Below, piece after piece: positions 15,604 to 25,400 of a DNA stretch of 64,000 nucleotides. This DNA comes from Microbacterium thalassium (GTDB taxonomy: Bacteria; Actinomycetota; Actinomycetes; Actinomycetales; Microbacteriaceae). Position numbers and translations under genes: made by a program. The stretch is from contig NZ_JACHML010000001.1 in the NCBI RefSeq assembly GCF_014208045.1, forward strand, positions 310,001 through 374,000, written 5' to 3'. The notes below the pieces were generated by a model, which worked only from the letters and a program-made list of their open reading frames with translations, made no database searches and was not told the origin of the DNA. Position 1 is the first letter of the stretch, and every line of letters begins with the position of its first letter.

Positions 15604-17616
15604 GTGACCACCGCGACTTCCACCCAGCGAGCAGCCGAGAGCCATGCGCCTCTTCGCCTCTCGCTGTCGGATGTGGCCGAACTCGCGAGAGTGCGGCGCC
15701 CAGTCGCATCGATGTGGCGCTCACGATTCGCGACAGGTGACGATGCGTTCCCCGCGCCGATCGCTCGCAAGTCGGGGTCGCCACTCTTCGATGCCGGCGA
15801 AGTGGCCGAGTGGCTCGTCCGTACAGGCCATGGCAACAATCCCGAAGCGGTGGCGGATGCCGCGGCAGCCGCCGCGCCGGCCGATCTCGACTGGGCGAAC
15901 GCATCGGACGTCGCCGAGCTCGACGCACTCGTCGTCCTGGCCACTCTCACGGGCGGACTCGCCGACGAGACGCACGACGCCTTGCGTCGCGCTGCGGGCG
16001 ACGCCGACCCGGCTGACGCGTTCCTTCGCACCGAGGTGTCCCGACACCTCGATCGTGGCGCAGACTGGGCGCCATTCGCCGACCAGCTGATCGATGCGGC
16101 GTACTCGCCTGCTCAGGCGCTTGAGATCTCGCGCGCTCGTCACGCCGCAACGACTGCAGCGGATGGCTCGGCCGCTCCACTCGCCGGAACTGCGCTCGAC
16201 TTCATCCTCGAAGTCACGACGGGGCTCGCCCAGCGGGATGGCGTCGATCGGGTGGTGATCGACCGCGGAATCGACGAACTGACCGCGCTCCGCACGGCGA
16301 GCGACGTCAGCGATGACATTGCGCTCTCGCTCGTGGCATCGCCTCGCGAGCGGAGCATCCGCCGACACCTCCGGGTCGCCGACGTCTGGATCGAAGACGA
16401 TGTCGACAGCGCCGCGACCGTCCACCTCGCGCGCGTGCCGTCGACGCCCGGCGACAACGTCGAGCGGATGCTGGCGGATGCCGACGACGTAGCGCTGTCG
16501 CTCCGCGACGATGACGTCGCCGTCGTGGTAGGCCCGGCACGCGCCCTCATCGACGCGCTACCCGCGCCCGTCCGAGCGGCGCGCGACGACGTGCTCCGAT
16601 CCGGTCGCCTTCGTGCAGCGGTCCGCTTGCCACAGGGACTCGTCACTGCCGCGACCCGCGAACCGCTCGCACTGTGGGTGCTCGGCCCGCCGACCGGCGA
16701 CGTGCCCCGCGGTGAGCGATTCACGGCTGTTGCGGATCTGATCGATGGCGAACTCACTCCCGCCACGAGCGCGGACATCGTCGGCGACGTCCTCGCCGGC
16801 ATGGGAAGCCGCGCCGACGTCTTGGCGCGCACCTTCCGATTCGCGCGACTCGTGCGCACGCCATCGTTCCTCGCACGCTCCGGCGCACTCCTCGCCCCGC
16901 GAACCCCGCACACGCCATCCGCTTCGCGCGCCGGGGAACTCGCCGCGAGCCTGGACGCCGCGGCCGCCACCGCCGCCATCGACCTCCCAGAGCACATCGG
17001 GGCGATTGGTGACACGTCGGCAGCGGTGCCGCCGGCCGCGCTCGGGGACCTCATCGGCAACGGACACGCGCGGATCATCCCCGGCACAAGACTCGCCATC
17101 GAGAACACTGGCACCACCGGCCTTGTCGTCGTCACCGCCGACAACCTCGGCGCGCCGTCGAGGATCGGCAAACGTCGCATCGACCCGATGACCTTCGCGC
17201 ACCAGCATCCGTCCGCGCAGCTCACCCGCCCCGACGACATCGTCTTCCGCACCAGCCCCACACCCGCCGCCTGGGTCGATCACGACGGATCCAAGATCGT
17301 CGCATACCCCGCCCGCGTCCTGCGGATCACCGCGGCCGACCCCGGCGGCCTCGTCCCCGAGCTCGTCGCCGCCGACATCCCGACTCAGCCCGCCGGGCCG
17401 GGCGCGTGGAAACGGTGGATGCTGCGCCGCGTCACCCCGGCATCCATCGCCCCCCTTCGCCGAGCTCTCGCCGAACTAGCCGCCACTCGCGCCGAACTCG
17501 AGAGCCGCGTCGCGAATCTCGACCACTACATCGATACGCTGACAGCCGCTGTGGCCGCCGGCGCCGTCACTCTGACCGACCCGGACACCGCGCCCGCGGC
17601 ATCCGACCCGCAGTAA
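15604..17616 (+). CDS. Accessory protein of type I R-M locus: HTH plus degenerate methyltransferase/TRD-like domains
   Basis: This 670-residue protein starts with a MerR-like helix-turn-helix (LSLSDVAELARVRRPVASMWRSRF). A helical region follows, then a segment resembling the C-terminal part of HsdM/N6-methylases (LRAAVRLPQGLVTAATREPLALWVLGPP). After about residue 480 a part resembles an HsdS target-recognition domain (LGDLIGNGHARIIPGTRL, FRTSPTPAAWVDHDGSKIV), ending in a heptad-like helix. No SAM-binding or NPPY/F motif is visible, so catalysis by this subunit is unlikely. It lies 9 bases upstream of hsdM with an AAGGAAG SD, so it is part of that operon. It may regulate the locus or modify specificity. 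Confidence 0.6.
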   Translation: MTTATSTQRAAESHAPLRLSLSDVAELARVRRPVASMWRSRFATGDDAFPAPIARKSGSPLFDAGEVAEWLVRTGHGNNPEAVADAAAAAAPADLDWANASDVAELDALVVLATLTGGLADETHDALRRAAGDADPADAFLRTEVSRHLDRGADWAPFADQLIDAAYSPAQALEISRARHAATTAADGSAAPLAGTALDFILEVTTGLAQRDGVDRVVIDRGIDELTALRTASDVSDDIALSLVASPRERSIRRHLRVADVWIEDDVDSAATVHLARVPSTPGDNVERMLADADDVALSLRDDDVAVVVGPARALIDALPAPVRAARDDVLRSGRLRAAVRLPQGLVTAATREPLALWVLGPPTGDVPRGERFTAVADLIDGELTPATSADIVGDVLAGMGSRADVLARTFRFARLVRTPSFLARSGALLAPRTPHTPSASRAGELAASLDAAAATAAIDLPEHIGAIGDTSAAVPPAALGDLIGNGHARIIPGTRLAIENTGTTGLVVVTADNLGAPSRIGKRRIDPMTFAHQHPSAQLTRPDDIVFRTSPTPAAWVDHDGSKIVAYPARVLRITAADPGGLVPELVAADIPTQPAGPGAWKRWMLRRVTPASIAPLRRALAELAATRAELESRVANLDHYIDTLTAAVAAGAVTLTDPDTAPAASDPQ

Positions 17617-17625
17617 GGAAGCTCC

Positions 17626-19233
17626 ATGCCCCGCACACCCAAATCCGCCCCGCAGGCGCCGTCGACCATGAAGGAGCTGAAAGACACGCTCTGGAAGGCC
17701 GCCGACAAGCTGCGCGGATCGATGGACGCCTCGCAGTACAAGGACGTCATCCTCGGGCTCGTCTTCCTCAAGTACGTGTCGGATGCCTTCGACGAGCGCC
17801 GTGACGGCATCCGCGCCGAGCTCACCGCCGACGGGTACGACGACGACCAGATCGCCGACCTCATCGACGACACCGACGAGTACACCGGCCGCGGGGTGTT
17901 CTGGGTGCCCGCGAACGCACGGTGGGGGTTCCTCGCCGAGAACGCGAAAGGCGCGCAGGTCGACGGCGTCGAGAAGTCGATCGGCCTGCTGATCGACGAG
18001 GCGATGGATGCCGTCATGCAGGCGAACCCGCAGCTCTCGGGCACGCTGCCGCGGATCTTCAACCGCGACAACGTCGACCAGCGGCGCCTCGGCGAGCTGA
18101 TGGACTTGCTGAACTCCGCGCGATTCGCCGCCCAGGGGCAGGGCGGCTCGGACGGCCGCCGCGCGCGCGACCTGCTCGGCGAGGTATACGAGTACTTCCT
18201 CGAGAAGTTCGCCGCCGCCGAAGGCAAGCGCGGTGGAGAGTTCTACACGCCCGCCGGCGTGGTACGCGTGCTCGTCGAACTGCTGCAGCCCACGCACGGG
18301 CGCGTGTACGACCCATGCTGCGGATCGGGCGGCATGTTCGTGCAGGCCGAGAAGTTCATCGACGCGCACCACGGCGAAGGTAGCGACATCTCGGTGTACG
18401 GGCAGGAGCTCAACGAGCGCACGTGGCGGATGGCGAAGATGAACCTCGCCATCCACGGGCTCTCGGGCAACCTCGGTCCGCGCTGGGGAGACACGTTCGC
18501 ACGTGACCTGCACCCCGGCCTGCAGGCCGACTTCGTCATGGCCAACCCACCCTTCAACATCAAGGACTGGGCCCGAAGCGAAGACGACCCGCGCTGGCGC
18601 TTCGGCGTGCCACCCGCAGGCAACGCGAACTACGCGTGGATCCAGCACATCCTCTCCAAGCTCGCCCCCGGCGGACAGGCCGGCGTCGTCATGGCCAACG
18701 GCTCGATGTCATCGAACTCCGGCGGTGAGGGCCAGATCCGCGCCGAGATCGTCGAAGCCGACCTCGTGTCGTGCATGGTGGCGTTGCCGACGCAACTGTT
18801 CCGTTCGACCGGCATCCCGGTATGCGTATGGTTCTTCGCGAAGGACAAGGGCACGCGGGCTGGCGAGGTGTTGTTCATTGACGCTCGCAACCTCGGGCAC
18901 ATGGTCGACCGCGCCGAGCGCGCGCTCAGCGACGAGGACATCGCGAGGATCGCGGGAACATTCCACGCGTGGCGCGGGGTGGAGTCGGATGCAGCGCCTG
19001 ACGAGTATAGGGACGTTCCGGGGTTCTGCTACTCGGCGACCCTCGCCGAGATCAAGGCCGCGGACTACGCGCTCACCCCCGGGCGCTATGTCGGAATCGC
19101 CGAGGTGGAGGAGGACGGTGAGCCCATCGAGGAGAAGCTTGGCCGGCTGAGGGCAGAACTCGTAGCGCAGTTCGCGGAGTCCGCGCGCTTGGCTGAGGTC
19201 GTGCGTGAGCAGCTGGGGAGGGTCGATGTCTGA
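17626..19233 (+). CDS. hsdM: Type I restriction-modification methyltransferase subunit
   Basis: This 535-residue N6-adenine DNA methyltransferase has an N-terminal helical HsdM domain (MKELKDTLWKAADKLRGSMD...VFLKYVSDAFDERR). Motif I, DPCCGSGGMF, starts at residue 229, preceded by GEFYTPAGVVRVLVELL. The catalytic motif IV NPPF is at 307-310. A C-terminal GMVALPTQLF-like region contacts HsdS. The start ATG is preceded by AAGGAAG. It methylates the recognition site with HsdS and forms the restriction complex with HsdR. All motifs are intact. It overlaps hsdS by 8 bases. Confidence 0.95.
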   Translation: MPRTPKSAPQAPSTMKELKDTLWKAADKLRGSMDASQYKDVILGLVFLKYVSDAFDERRDGIRAELTADGYDDDQIADLIDDTDEYTGRGVFWVPANARWGFLAENAKGAQVDGVEKSIGLLIDEAMDAVMQANPQLSGTLPRIFNRDNVDQRRLGELMDLLNSARFAAQGQGGSDGRRARDLLGEVYEYFLEKFAAAEGKRGGEFYTPAGVVRVLVELLQPTHGRVYDPCCGSGGMFVQAEKFIDAHHGEGSDISVYGQELNERTWRMAKMNLAIHGLSGNLGPRWGDTFARDLHPGLQADFVMANPPFNIKDWARSEDDPRWRFGVPPAGNANYAWIQHILSKLAPGGQAGVVMANGSMSSNSGGEGQIRAEIVEADLVSCMVALPTQLFRSTGIPVCVWFFAKDKGTRAGEVLFIDARNLGHMVDRAERALSDEDIARIAGTFHAWRGVESDAAPDEYRDVPGFCYSATLAEIKAADYALTPGRYVGIAEVEEDGEPIEEKLGRLRAELVAQFAESARLAEVVREQLGRVDV

Positions 19234-20362
19234 CATCGGGCATGCTTCTCTCGCCCGTGGTCTGGATTCCACTGGAATCTGGCCGCTCGAGCGCTCGAGC
19301 GATCTCTTTGAGCTCCGATACGGGAAAGCGCTGGTCGAGTCATCCCGGGTCGCAGGAGGTATTCCCGTCTATGGAACCAACGGGCAGACGGGCTGGCACA
19401 ACGAGGCGATGTTTGACGGGCCAGGCATCATTGTGGGCCGCAAGGGGATGGGCAATCTCGGAGTCAAGTGGGCAGATCGTGACTACTGGGTGATCGACAC
19501 TGCCTACTCGCTTCAACCTCGATCGGGCGTGGATCTCAAGTTTGCCTACTACCTTGTGAATCACGTCGGCGTGAACCACCTCAAGCACGGAACCTCGAAC
19601 CCGTCGCTCACGCGCGAGGCTTTTGGCGCCCAGTACTTCCCGGTTCCTCCCCTCGCCGAGCAGCAGTCCATCGCCGAGGTGCTCGGCGCCCTTGACGCCA
19701 AGATCGCCGCTAACCTCGCTCTCGCCACCACCGCGGATCTGTACGCATCGACCGTGTTGCTTGGCTCTCTCAGCACGGATCGAGTGCGACTGGACTCGAT
19801 CGCGCGAATCATCATGGGTTCATCTCCGAAGGGCGAGACACTGAACGAATTCGGCGACGGAATGCCGTTCTACCAGGGTGTACGCGACTACGGGTTCCGC
19901 TCGCCCGCCCGTCGGGTCTTCACGACCTCGCCTGTCCGATCCGCGGACGCCGGTGACATCCTCGTCAGCGTGCGTGCACCCGTTGGTGATGTGAACGTCG
20001 CCAACGAGGCACTCTGCATCGGCCGCGGGATCGCCGCGGTGCGCTCGACCACCGGAAGGCAGGCGACGCTGTTCCATCAGTTGAAGGCGGAGCGTGACGC
20101 TTGGGAACCGTACGAGGCGGAAGGAACCGTGTTCGGCTCGATCAACCGCGATCAGCTCCACGGCATCCAGCTGCGGACTGTCGATCCGAAACTAGCTGAG
20201 GTCGTCGAGCAAGTACTGACGTCGCTGGAATCCTCGATCGCGGCAACGCTCGCCGAGAACGACACTCTCGCTACCACCCGCGACGCGCTGCTCCCGCAGC
20301 TCATGTCGGGCAAACTCCGCGTCCGCGACGCGGAGGCCATGGCGGCGAAAGCTGGTGCATGA
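19226..20362 (+). CDS. hsdS: Type I restriction-modification specificity subunit
   Basis: This 378-residue protein carries two target recognition domains. TRD1 (about 10-155) includes PVYGTNGQTGWHNEAMFDGP and the conserved end FPVPPLAEQQSIAEVLGALDAKI. TRD2 (about 185-330) includes SSPKGETLNEFGDGMPFYQGV and DILVSVRAPVGDVN, ending in a helix ending LLPQLMSGKLRV. The two helical spacers set the distance between half-sites. I chose ATG at 19226, which overlaps the hsdM stop by 8 bases; an earlier in-frame start exists at 19205. The subunit looks complete. Confidence 0.92.
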   Translation: MSDIGHASLARGLDSTGIWPLERSSDLFELRYGKALVESSRVAGGIPVYGTNGQTGWHNEAMFDGPGIIVGRKGMGNLGVKWADRDYWVIDTAYSLQPRSGVDLKFAYYLVNHVGVNHLKHGTSNPSLTREAFGAQYFPVPPLAEQQSIAEVLGALDAKIAANLALATTADLYASTVLLGSLSTDRVRLDSIARIIMGSSPKGETLNEFGDGMPFYQGVRDYGFRSPARRVFTTSPVRSADAGDILVSVRAPVGDVNVANEALCIGRGIAAVRSTTGRQATLFHQLKAERDAWEPYEAEGTVFGSINRDQLHGIQLRTVDPKLAEVVEQVLTSLESSIAATLAENDTLATTRDALLPQLMSGKLRVRDAEAMAAKAGA

Positions 20363-20435
20363 GCGAGGACGGGACTTGAGACTCTAGATTTCATACTGGG
20401 TGCACGGTTGCATCCACCCGGGGAGAGACACCGCA

Positions 20436-20567
20436 ATGACAACAACAGCTGGGCCCTTGGCCTCCACCATGCCCGCAATTGAGGCCACGGGCGGGCCGCG
20501 CCATCCGCTTGACTCTGCCCTCGCGCGAGCGTTCAAGCCGACAGCATCCGAAGCCGGGATCCAATGA
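20436..20567 (+). CDS. 43-residue upstream ORF coupled to membrane protein gene
   Basis: An ATG preceded by GGGGAGAGA opens a 43-residue frame (MTTTAGPLASTMPAIEATG...). Its TGA overlaps the ATG of the next gene in ATGA, the same coupling used elsewhere on the element. The peptide is not membrane-spanning and matches no family I know. It is either a leader peptide setting translation of the downstream pair or the small remnant of a lost gene. Confidence 0.4.
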   Translation: MTTTAGPLASTMPAIEATGGPRHPLDSALARAFKPTASEAGIQ

Positions 20568-21193
20568 AGTTCCTGAAGAAGCCCGTTCCTCTCTGGTCAC
20601 ACTTCGCGACATTCGGGATTGTCGTCCTTGTAGTGGGCGCACTCGTGGCCGGCCTTGCGGTCGGCCTTCTCACCCCGCCCTGGGTGGCGTCAGCGCTTGG
20701 CCCTCAGACCGTCGTCCGAAACGAGCAGGTAGTGACGTCGATCGAGCGAAAGGAGCAGCCGGTGCTCCTCCAACTCGGGGTCCAAGGAATCTCTACGGCC
20801 GAGGGGATACCGCCTGCATTCTTCAAGGACTTGCCTTGGCTGCAGAAGGCGCGCCTGATGCAGTACAGCATGAAGGTGAAGCTCGGTGTCGACAGTGTCG
20901 AGATCAAGTCGACGGCCGATCATGAGTTCTTGGTGACGGTCCCGCAGTTCATCTGGATCGGGGTCGACGACCTGAAGATCGATCGGGTCTTCAGCGATGA
21001 CGGGGTCCTGAGTGCATTCACACCCCAAGACAGCGAGTCTGAGCAGTTCAACGAGATCGTCGACGACGAGCTCAAGCAACAGTACTTGGACGACAACCTG
21101 CAGCTTCTCCGTGACCAGGCTGAGTTCTACTTCACACAGCTCGCCAAGAGCATCGACCCCGATGCCGAACTCACATTCGAATTCGCACAATGA
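20564..21193 (+). CDS. Membrane-anchored DUF4230-like protein inserted in R-M operon
   Basis: This 209-residue protein has one N-terminal hydrophobic segment (about residues 16-38, FGIVVLVVGALVAGLAVGLL), then an extracytoplasmic domain: ERKEQPVLLQLGVQG, YSMKVKLGVDSVEIK, FLVTVPQFIWIGVDDLKIDRVF, and a long amphipathic helix at the end. This order resembles DUF4230, assigned from memory. It is coupled by ATGA to the GTPase that follows, suggesting a membrane partner for that GTPase. Its place between hsdS and hsdR suggests selection with the restriction locus. Confidence 0.65.
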   Translation: MKFLKKPVPLWSHFATFGIVVLVVGALVAGLAVGLLTPPWVASALGPQTVVRNEQVVTSIERKEQPVLLQLGVQGISTAEGIPPAFFKDLPWLQKARLMQYSMKVKLGVDSVEIKSTADHEFLVTVPQFIWIGVDDLKIDRVFSDDGVLSAFTPQDSESEQFNEIVDDELKQQYLDDNLQLLRDQAEFYFTQLAKSIDPDAELTFEFAQ

Positions 21194-22389
21194 CCGATAT
21201 CAGCCAGCCAGAGGATGTACCCGTGACAACCGAGCCTAAGAACCCGACATCAGCTTCTCCGGAGATCGACGAGCAGCCGTTCCTCGAAGCGACCGCCGAC
21301 GCGAAGTCCAGGTACGGCCGGTTCAACCTCGCAGTCATTGGCGGCTCGGGGGTTGGCAAGTCCTCGCTTGTCAATGCCGTGTTCGATCGCGACTGGGCGA
21401 AGGTCGGGAAGGGGCTTCCGGTGACGCGCGGCGTGCAGTACTTCAGCGATGAGTCGCTCGGCATCTGGGACGTCGAAGGGTTTGAGATCGGGTCGCCCGT
21501 ACCTCCCGGTGAGCAGCTCAGCGCTCACCTCAAGACGATCGCGGCGTATCCGGCGAATCAGCAGATCGCAGTGGTCTGGTATTGCGTGAAGGCCACCGAT
21601 GATCGCCTCACGCCCGCTGACGTCGCGATGATTCGCGAACTCGATGCCGCAGGGCTGCCTGTGATCCTCGTGCTGACGAAGGTCGATTGGGGAAGGAACC
21701 CCATCACGGGCAACCGGTCGGTCCCCAAGGGAGTTGAGGCATTCATCGATTGGCTCGAGAGCCCCGTCGACGCCGAGGGCCAGCCTCTGAGCATCCCTTA
21801 TGAACGCGTGATCCCGACATCCACCGTCGACAAGCACGGAAAGGATTCGAAGCATGGCCTCGGTGAGCTCCTCTCCGAGACACTCGCCCTCTCACCGGAA
21901 GACGAGAAGGATGCCTTTCGCATCGCTCAGCGGCTCAATCTCCCCTGGAAGCGGGAAATGGCTCGGCCGGTCATCGCCGGCGCTTCCGCCTTGGCTGCCA
22001 CCGCAGCTGCGACCCCACTTCTCGTTGCAGATGCGATCGCGCTTGCGCCGATCCAACTTGGAATGATGGGGCGCATCGCCGCGATCTACGATCTAGAGCT
22101 CAAGACGATGATGTCGGCGGGTGCGCTCGCTCAACTCGGTGCGCAAATCGCCGGGCAGGCGCTCGCGCGGAGCGTCATCAAGCTGATCCCCGGGGCGGGA
22201 ACCGTCGTGAACGCTGGCGTCGCGGCCGCTCTCACGGCAGCGACCGGCGAGGCATGGCTGCAACTGTGCGAGCAGGTCCACACCGGCAAGCTCGACATCG
22301 CGAAGATCTCAGAGTCGTGGGGCGACTTCGCACCGTCATTCCTCGACGTCTGGCGCAAGATGCTCGAGCAGCGCATCGCTAAGTCGTGA
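21190..22389 (+). CDS. Era-like GTPase with DUF697-like C-terminus, nested between hsdS and hsdR
   Basis: This 399-residue protein contains a GTPase domain: G1 GGSGVGKSS at residues 51-59, a G3-like WDVEGFE, and G4 TKVD at 163-166, with FNLAVIGGSG giving the first strand. The C-terminal third is Ala-rich with hydrophobic helices (AGASALAATAAATPLLVADAIALAPIQ) typical of DUF697-type membrane-associating domains. It overlaps the upstream membrane-protein gene by 4 bases and precedes hsdR by 19 bases, so one transcript should carry all. GTPases of this type are seen in some defence loci, but the role here is inferred only from location. Confidence 0.8.
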   Translation: MTDISQPEDVPVTTEPKNPTSASPEIDEQPFLEATADAKSRYGRFNLAVIGGSGVGKSSLVNAVFDRDWAKVGKGLPVTRGVQYFSDESLGIWDVEGFEIGSPVPPGEQLSAHLKTIAAYPANQQIAVVWYCVKATDDRLTPADVAMIRELDAAGLPVILVLTKVDWGRNPITGNRSVPKGVEAFIDWLESPVDAEGQPLSIPYERVIPTSTVDKHGKDSKHGLGELLSETLALSPEDEKDAFRIAQRLNLPWKREMARPVIAGASALAATAAATPLLVADAIALAPIQLGMMGRIAAIYDLELKTMMSAGALAQLGAQIAGQALARSVIKLIPGAGTVVNAGVAAALTAATGEAWLQLCEQVHTGKLDIAKISESWGDFAPSFLDVWRKMLEQRIAKS

Positions 22390-22408
22390 GCCTCACGAGG
22401 GGAGTCGC

Positions 22409-25400
22409 ATGACAGCTCTGTCCGAGTCCGATTGGGAGCAGGACGCCCTCGAGACGCTCGCCGAGCCACTCGGTTGGCAGCCGACCAAGGGCGAGATCAT
22501 CGCACCCGGCAGCGGCCAGCGCGACACGTGGGATGACCTGCTCATCCGTCCGCGGCTCCTCGACGCGCTGCGTCGCCTGAACCCTGGCGTCCCCGGCGAG
22601 TATCTGCAGCAGGTCGTTGCTCAGATCGCTTCGCCGACCTCGCAGGACGCGATCACCGAGAACCACCGCATCCATCAGTACCTGGTCGACCGGTATCCGC
22701 TGAGCTACTTCGACTCTGACGGGGTCGAGCAGAATCCGCGGCTCCGGCTGCTCGGAACGCAGCCGCACGAGAACGACTGGCTGGCCGTCAATCAGGTCAC
22801 GATCCGTCAGGGGGATCTGCACCGCCGGTTCGACATCGTCCTGTTCGTCAACGGGATGCCGCTGGTCGTCGTCGAGCTGAAGCGCGCCGGCTCGGCATCC
22901 GCCGGCGTCGCCGACGCGCATCGGCAGTTGCAGACGTATCTGCGCGAGTTCCCGATGGTGTTCCGGTTCTGCGTGCTGACGCTCGCGAGCGACGGGCTCG
23001 AGGCCAAGTACGGCACGCCGTTCACGCCGCTGAACCACTTCGCGCCCTGGAACGTCGACGACGACGGTGCCCCGCTGAAGCAGCCGCGGCTCGAGAACGG
23101 GATGTCGGTCGAGCCGCTCGACGACGCGCTGAATGGACTGTTCAACCAGGAGCGGTTCCTTCAGCTCGTGCGCAGCTTCACCGCGTTCGACGAGAACTCC
23201 GACGGCCTCACCAAGCGCATCGCGAAGCCGCACCAGTACTTCGCGGTGACGAAGGCGGTGGGCTCGACGGTGCAGGCGGTCGAGACGAACGGCAAGGCCG
23301 GTGTGGTGTGGCACACGCAGGGGTCGGGCAAGTCGATGGAGATGGAGCTGTACGCGAACCTCGTGTCGCGGCATCCGAAGCTCAAGAACCCGACCGTGAT
23401 CGTCGTCACTGACCGCACCGAGCTCGACGGTCAGCTGTTCCAGACGTTCGATCAGAGCCTGCTGCTGGCCGAGAGGCCGGTGCAGGTGCGCGAGCGCGCG
23501 CAGCTGCGTGACGAGCTGAGCAACCGGGTCACGGGTGGCATCTACTTCACGACGCTGCAGAAGTTCGGGCTGACCGATGCCGAGAAGCAGTCGGGCACGC
23601 AGCATCCGCTCCTCACCGATCGGCGCAACGTGGTCGTCGTCGTCGACGAAGCGCACCGCAGCCACTACGACGACCTCGACGGGTACGCCCGGCACCTGCG
23701 GGACGCGCTGCCGAACGCGACGCTCATCGCGTTCACGGGCACCCCGATCTCGTTCGCCGAGCGCGACACCCGTGCGGTGTTCGGCGACTACATCGACATC
23801 TACGACCTGACACGGGCTGTGGATGACGGGGCGACGGTCCCGGTGTACTTCGAGCCGCGGCTGATCAAGGTCTCGTTCGCCGACGGGGCGAGTGAAGAGG
23901 ACATCGATCGCGCCGCCGACGAGTACACGCTCGGACTCGACGACACCGAGCGGGCGCGGCTCGAGGCATCCGTCGCCGTCGTCAACGCCGTGTACGGGGC
24001 TCCCGAGCGGATCGAGACCCTCGCCGAGGATCTGGTGCGGCACTGGGAGGAGCGGCGCGAGCGGATGAAGCCGTTCCTCGAGTCGCCGGGCAAAGCGCTC
24101 ATCGTGGGTGGCACGCGCGAGATCTGCGCGCGGCTCTACACGGCGATCGTCGCGCTGCGGCCGGACTGGCACTCGGATGCCTTGGACTCGGGCCGCATCA
24201 AGGTCGTGTACTCGGGGTCGGCGTCGGATCAGCCGCCGGTGAGCGACCATGTGCGGCGTGACTCCGAGAACAAGGCGATCAAGGCGCGCCTGAAGGATGC
24301 TTCGGACGAGCTCGAGCTGGTCATCGTCAAGGACATGATGCTCACCGGGTTCGACGCCCCGCCGCTGCACACGCTGTACCTCGACCGGCCTCTCAAGGGT
24401 GCGTTGCTGATGCAGACGCTTGCTCGCGTGAACCGCACGTTCCGCGGCAAGAAGGACGGACTGCTCGTCGCGTACGCTCCGCTGGCGGACAACCTCGCGA
24501 AGGCACTGTCGGAGTACACGGTTTCGGATCAGGAGCACAAGCCGATCGGACGTGATGTCGACGAGGCGGTGGCGATCGCGACCGAGCTGGTGGCGCAGAT
24601 CCGGGATCTGCTTGCCGACTGCGACTGGCGGGCCGTCGCGCGCGCGGGCGGCTCACGTGCGTGGCGAACCGCGGCGACCATGGCGACGAACTACCTGCGC
24701 GACCCGCAGAACCCGCTCAACGCGGAGGAGCTCGGTTCGGAACGGCTCTCGGCGCAGTACCGGCTGGCGAGTGGGCAGCTGGCGCGGGCGTGGGCGCTCG
24801 CGTCCGGGCGTGAAGGGCTCGCCGAGCTGCACGACGAGATCGCCTTCTACGAAGAGGTCCGTGTGTGGATGGCGAAGTTCGACGCCGCCGAGCGCCAGTC
24901 GCGCGACGAGCCGATCCCCGAGGAGATCTCGCGCCTGCTCGGCACGCTCGTCGCTGACTCGATCGCGCCGGGTGATGTCGTCGACATCTACGACGCCGCC
25001 GGCCTGCCTCGCCTCGCCCTCGACGACCTCGGACCCGAGTTCCTCGCCAAGGCCCAGGCAGCGCCGAACGCGCACCTCGCGATCGAGGCGCTGCGCAAGT
25101 CGCTGACGGATGCCGGCGCGGCCGCGACCCGCGGCAACCTCGTCCGCCAGCGGGCGTTCTCGGAGCGGATCGCCGAGATCATGAACCGCTACACGAACCA
25201 GCAGCTCACCTCTGCCGAGGTCATCGCCGAACTGGTCGAGCTGGCCAAGGACGTCGCAGCCGAAGCGAACCGCGGGTCAACGTTCACGCCCCCGCTCTCG
25301 AGCGACGAACTCGCGTTCTACGACGCCGTCGCCACCAACGAGTCCGCGATCGACGTGCAGGGCGAGGACATGCTCGCGCAGATCGCACGGGAGCTCGTCG

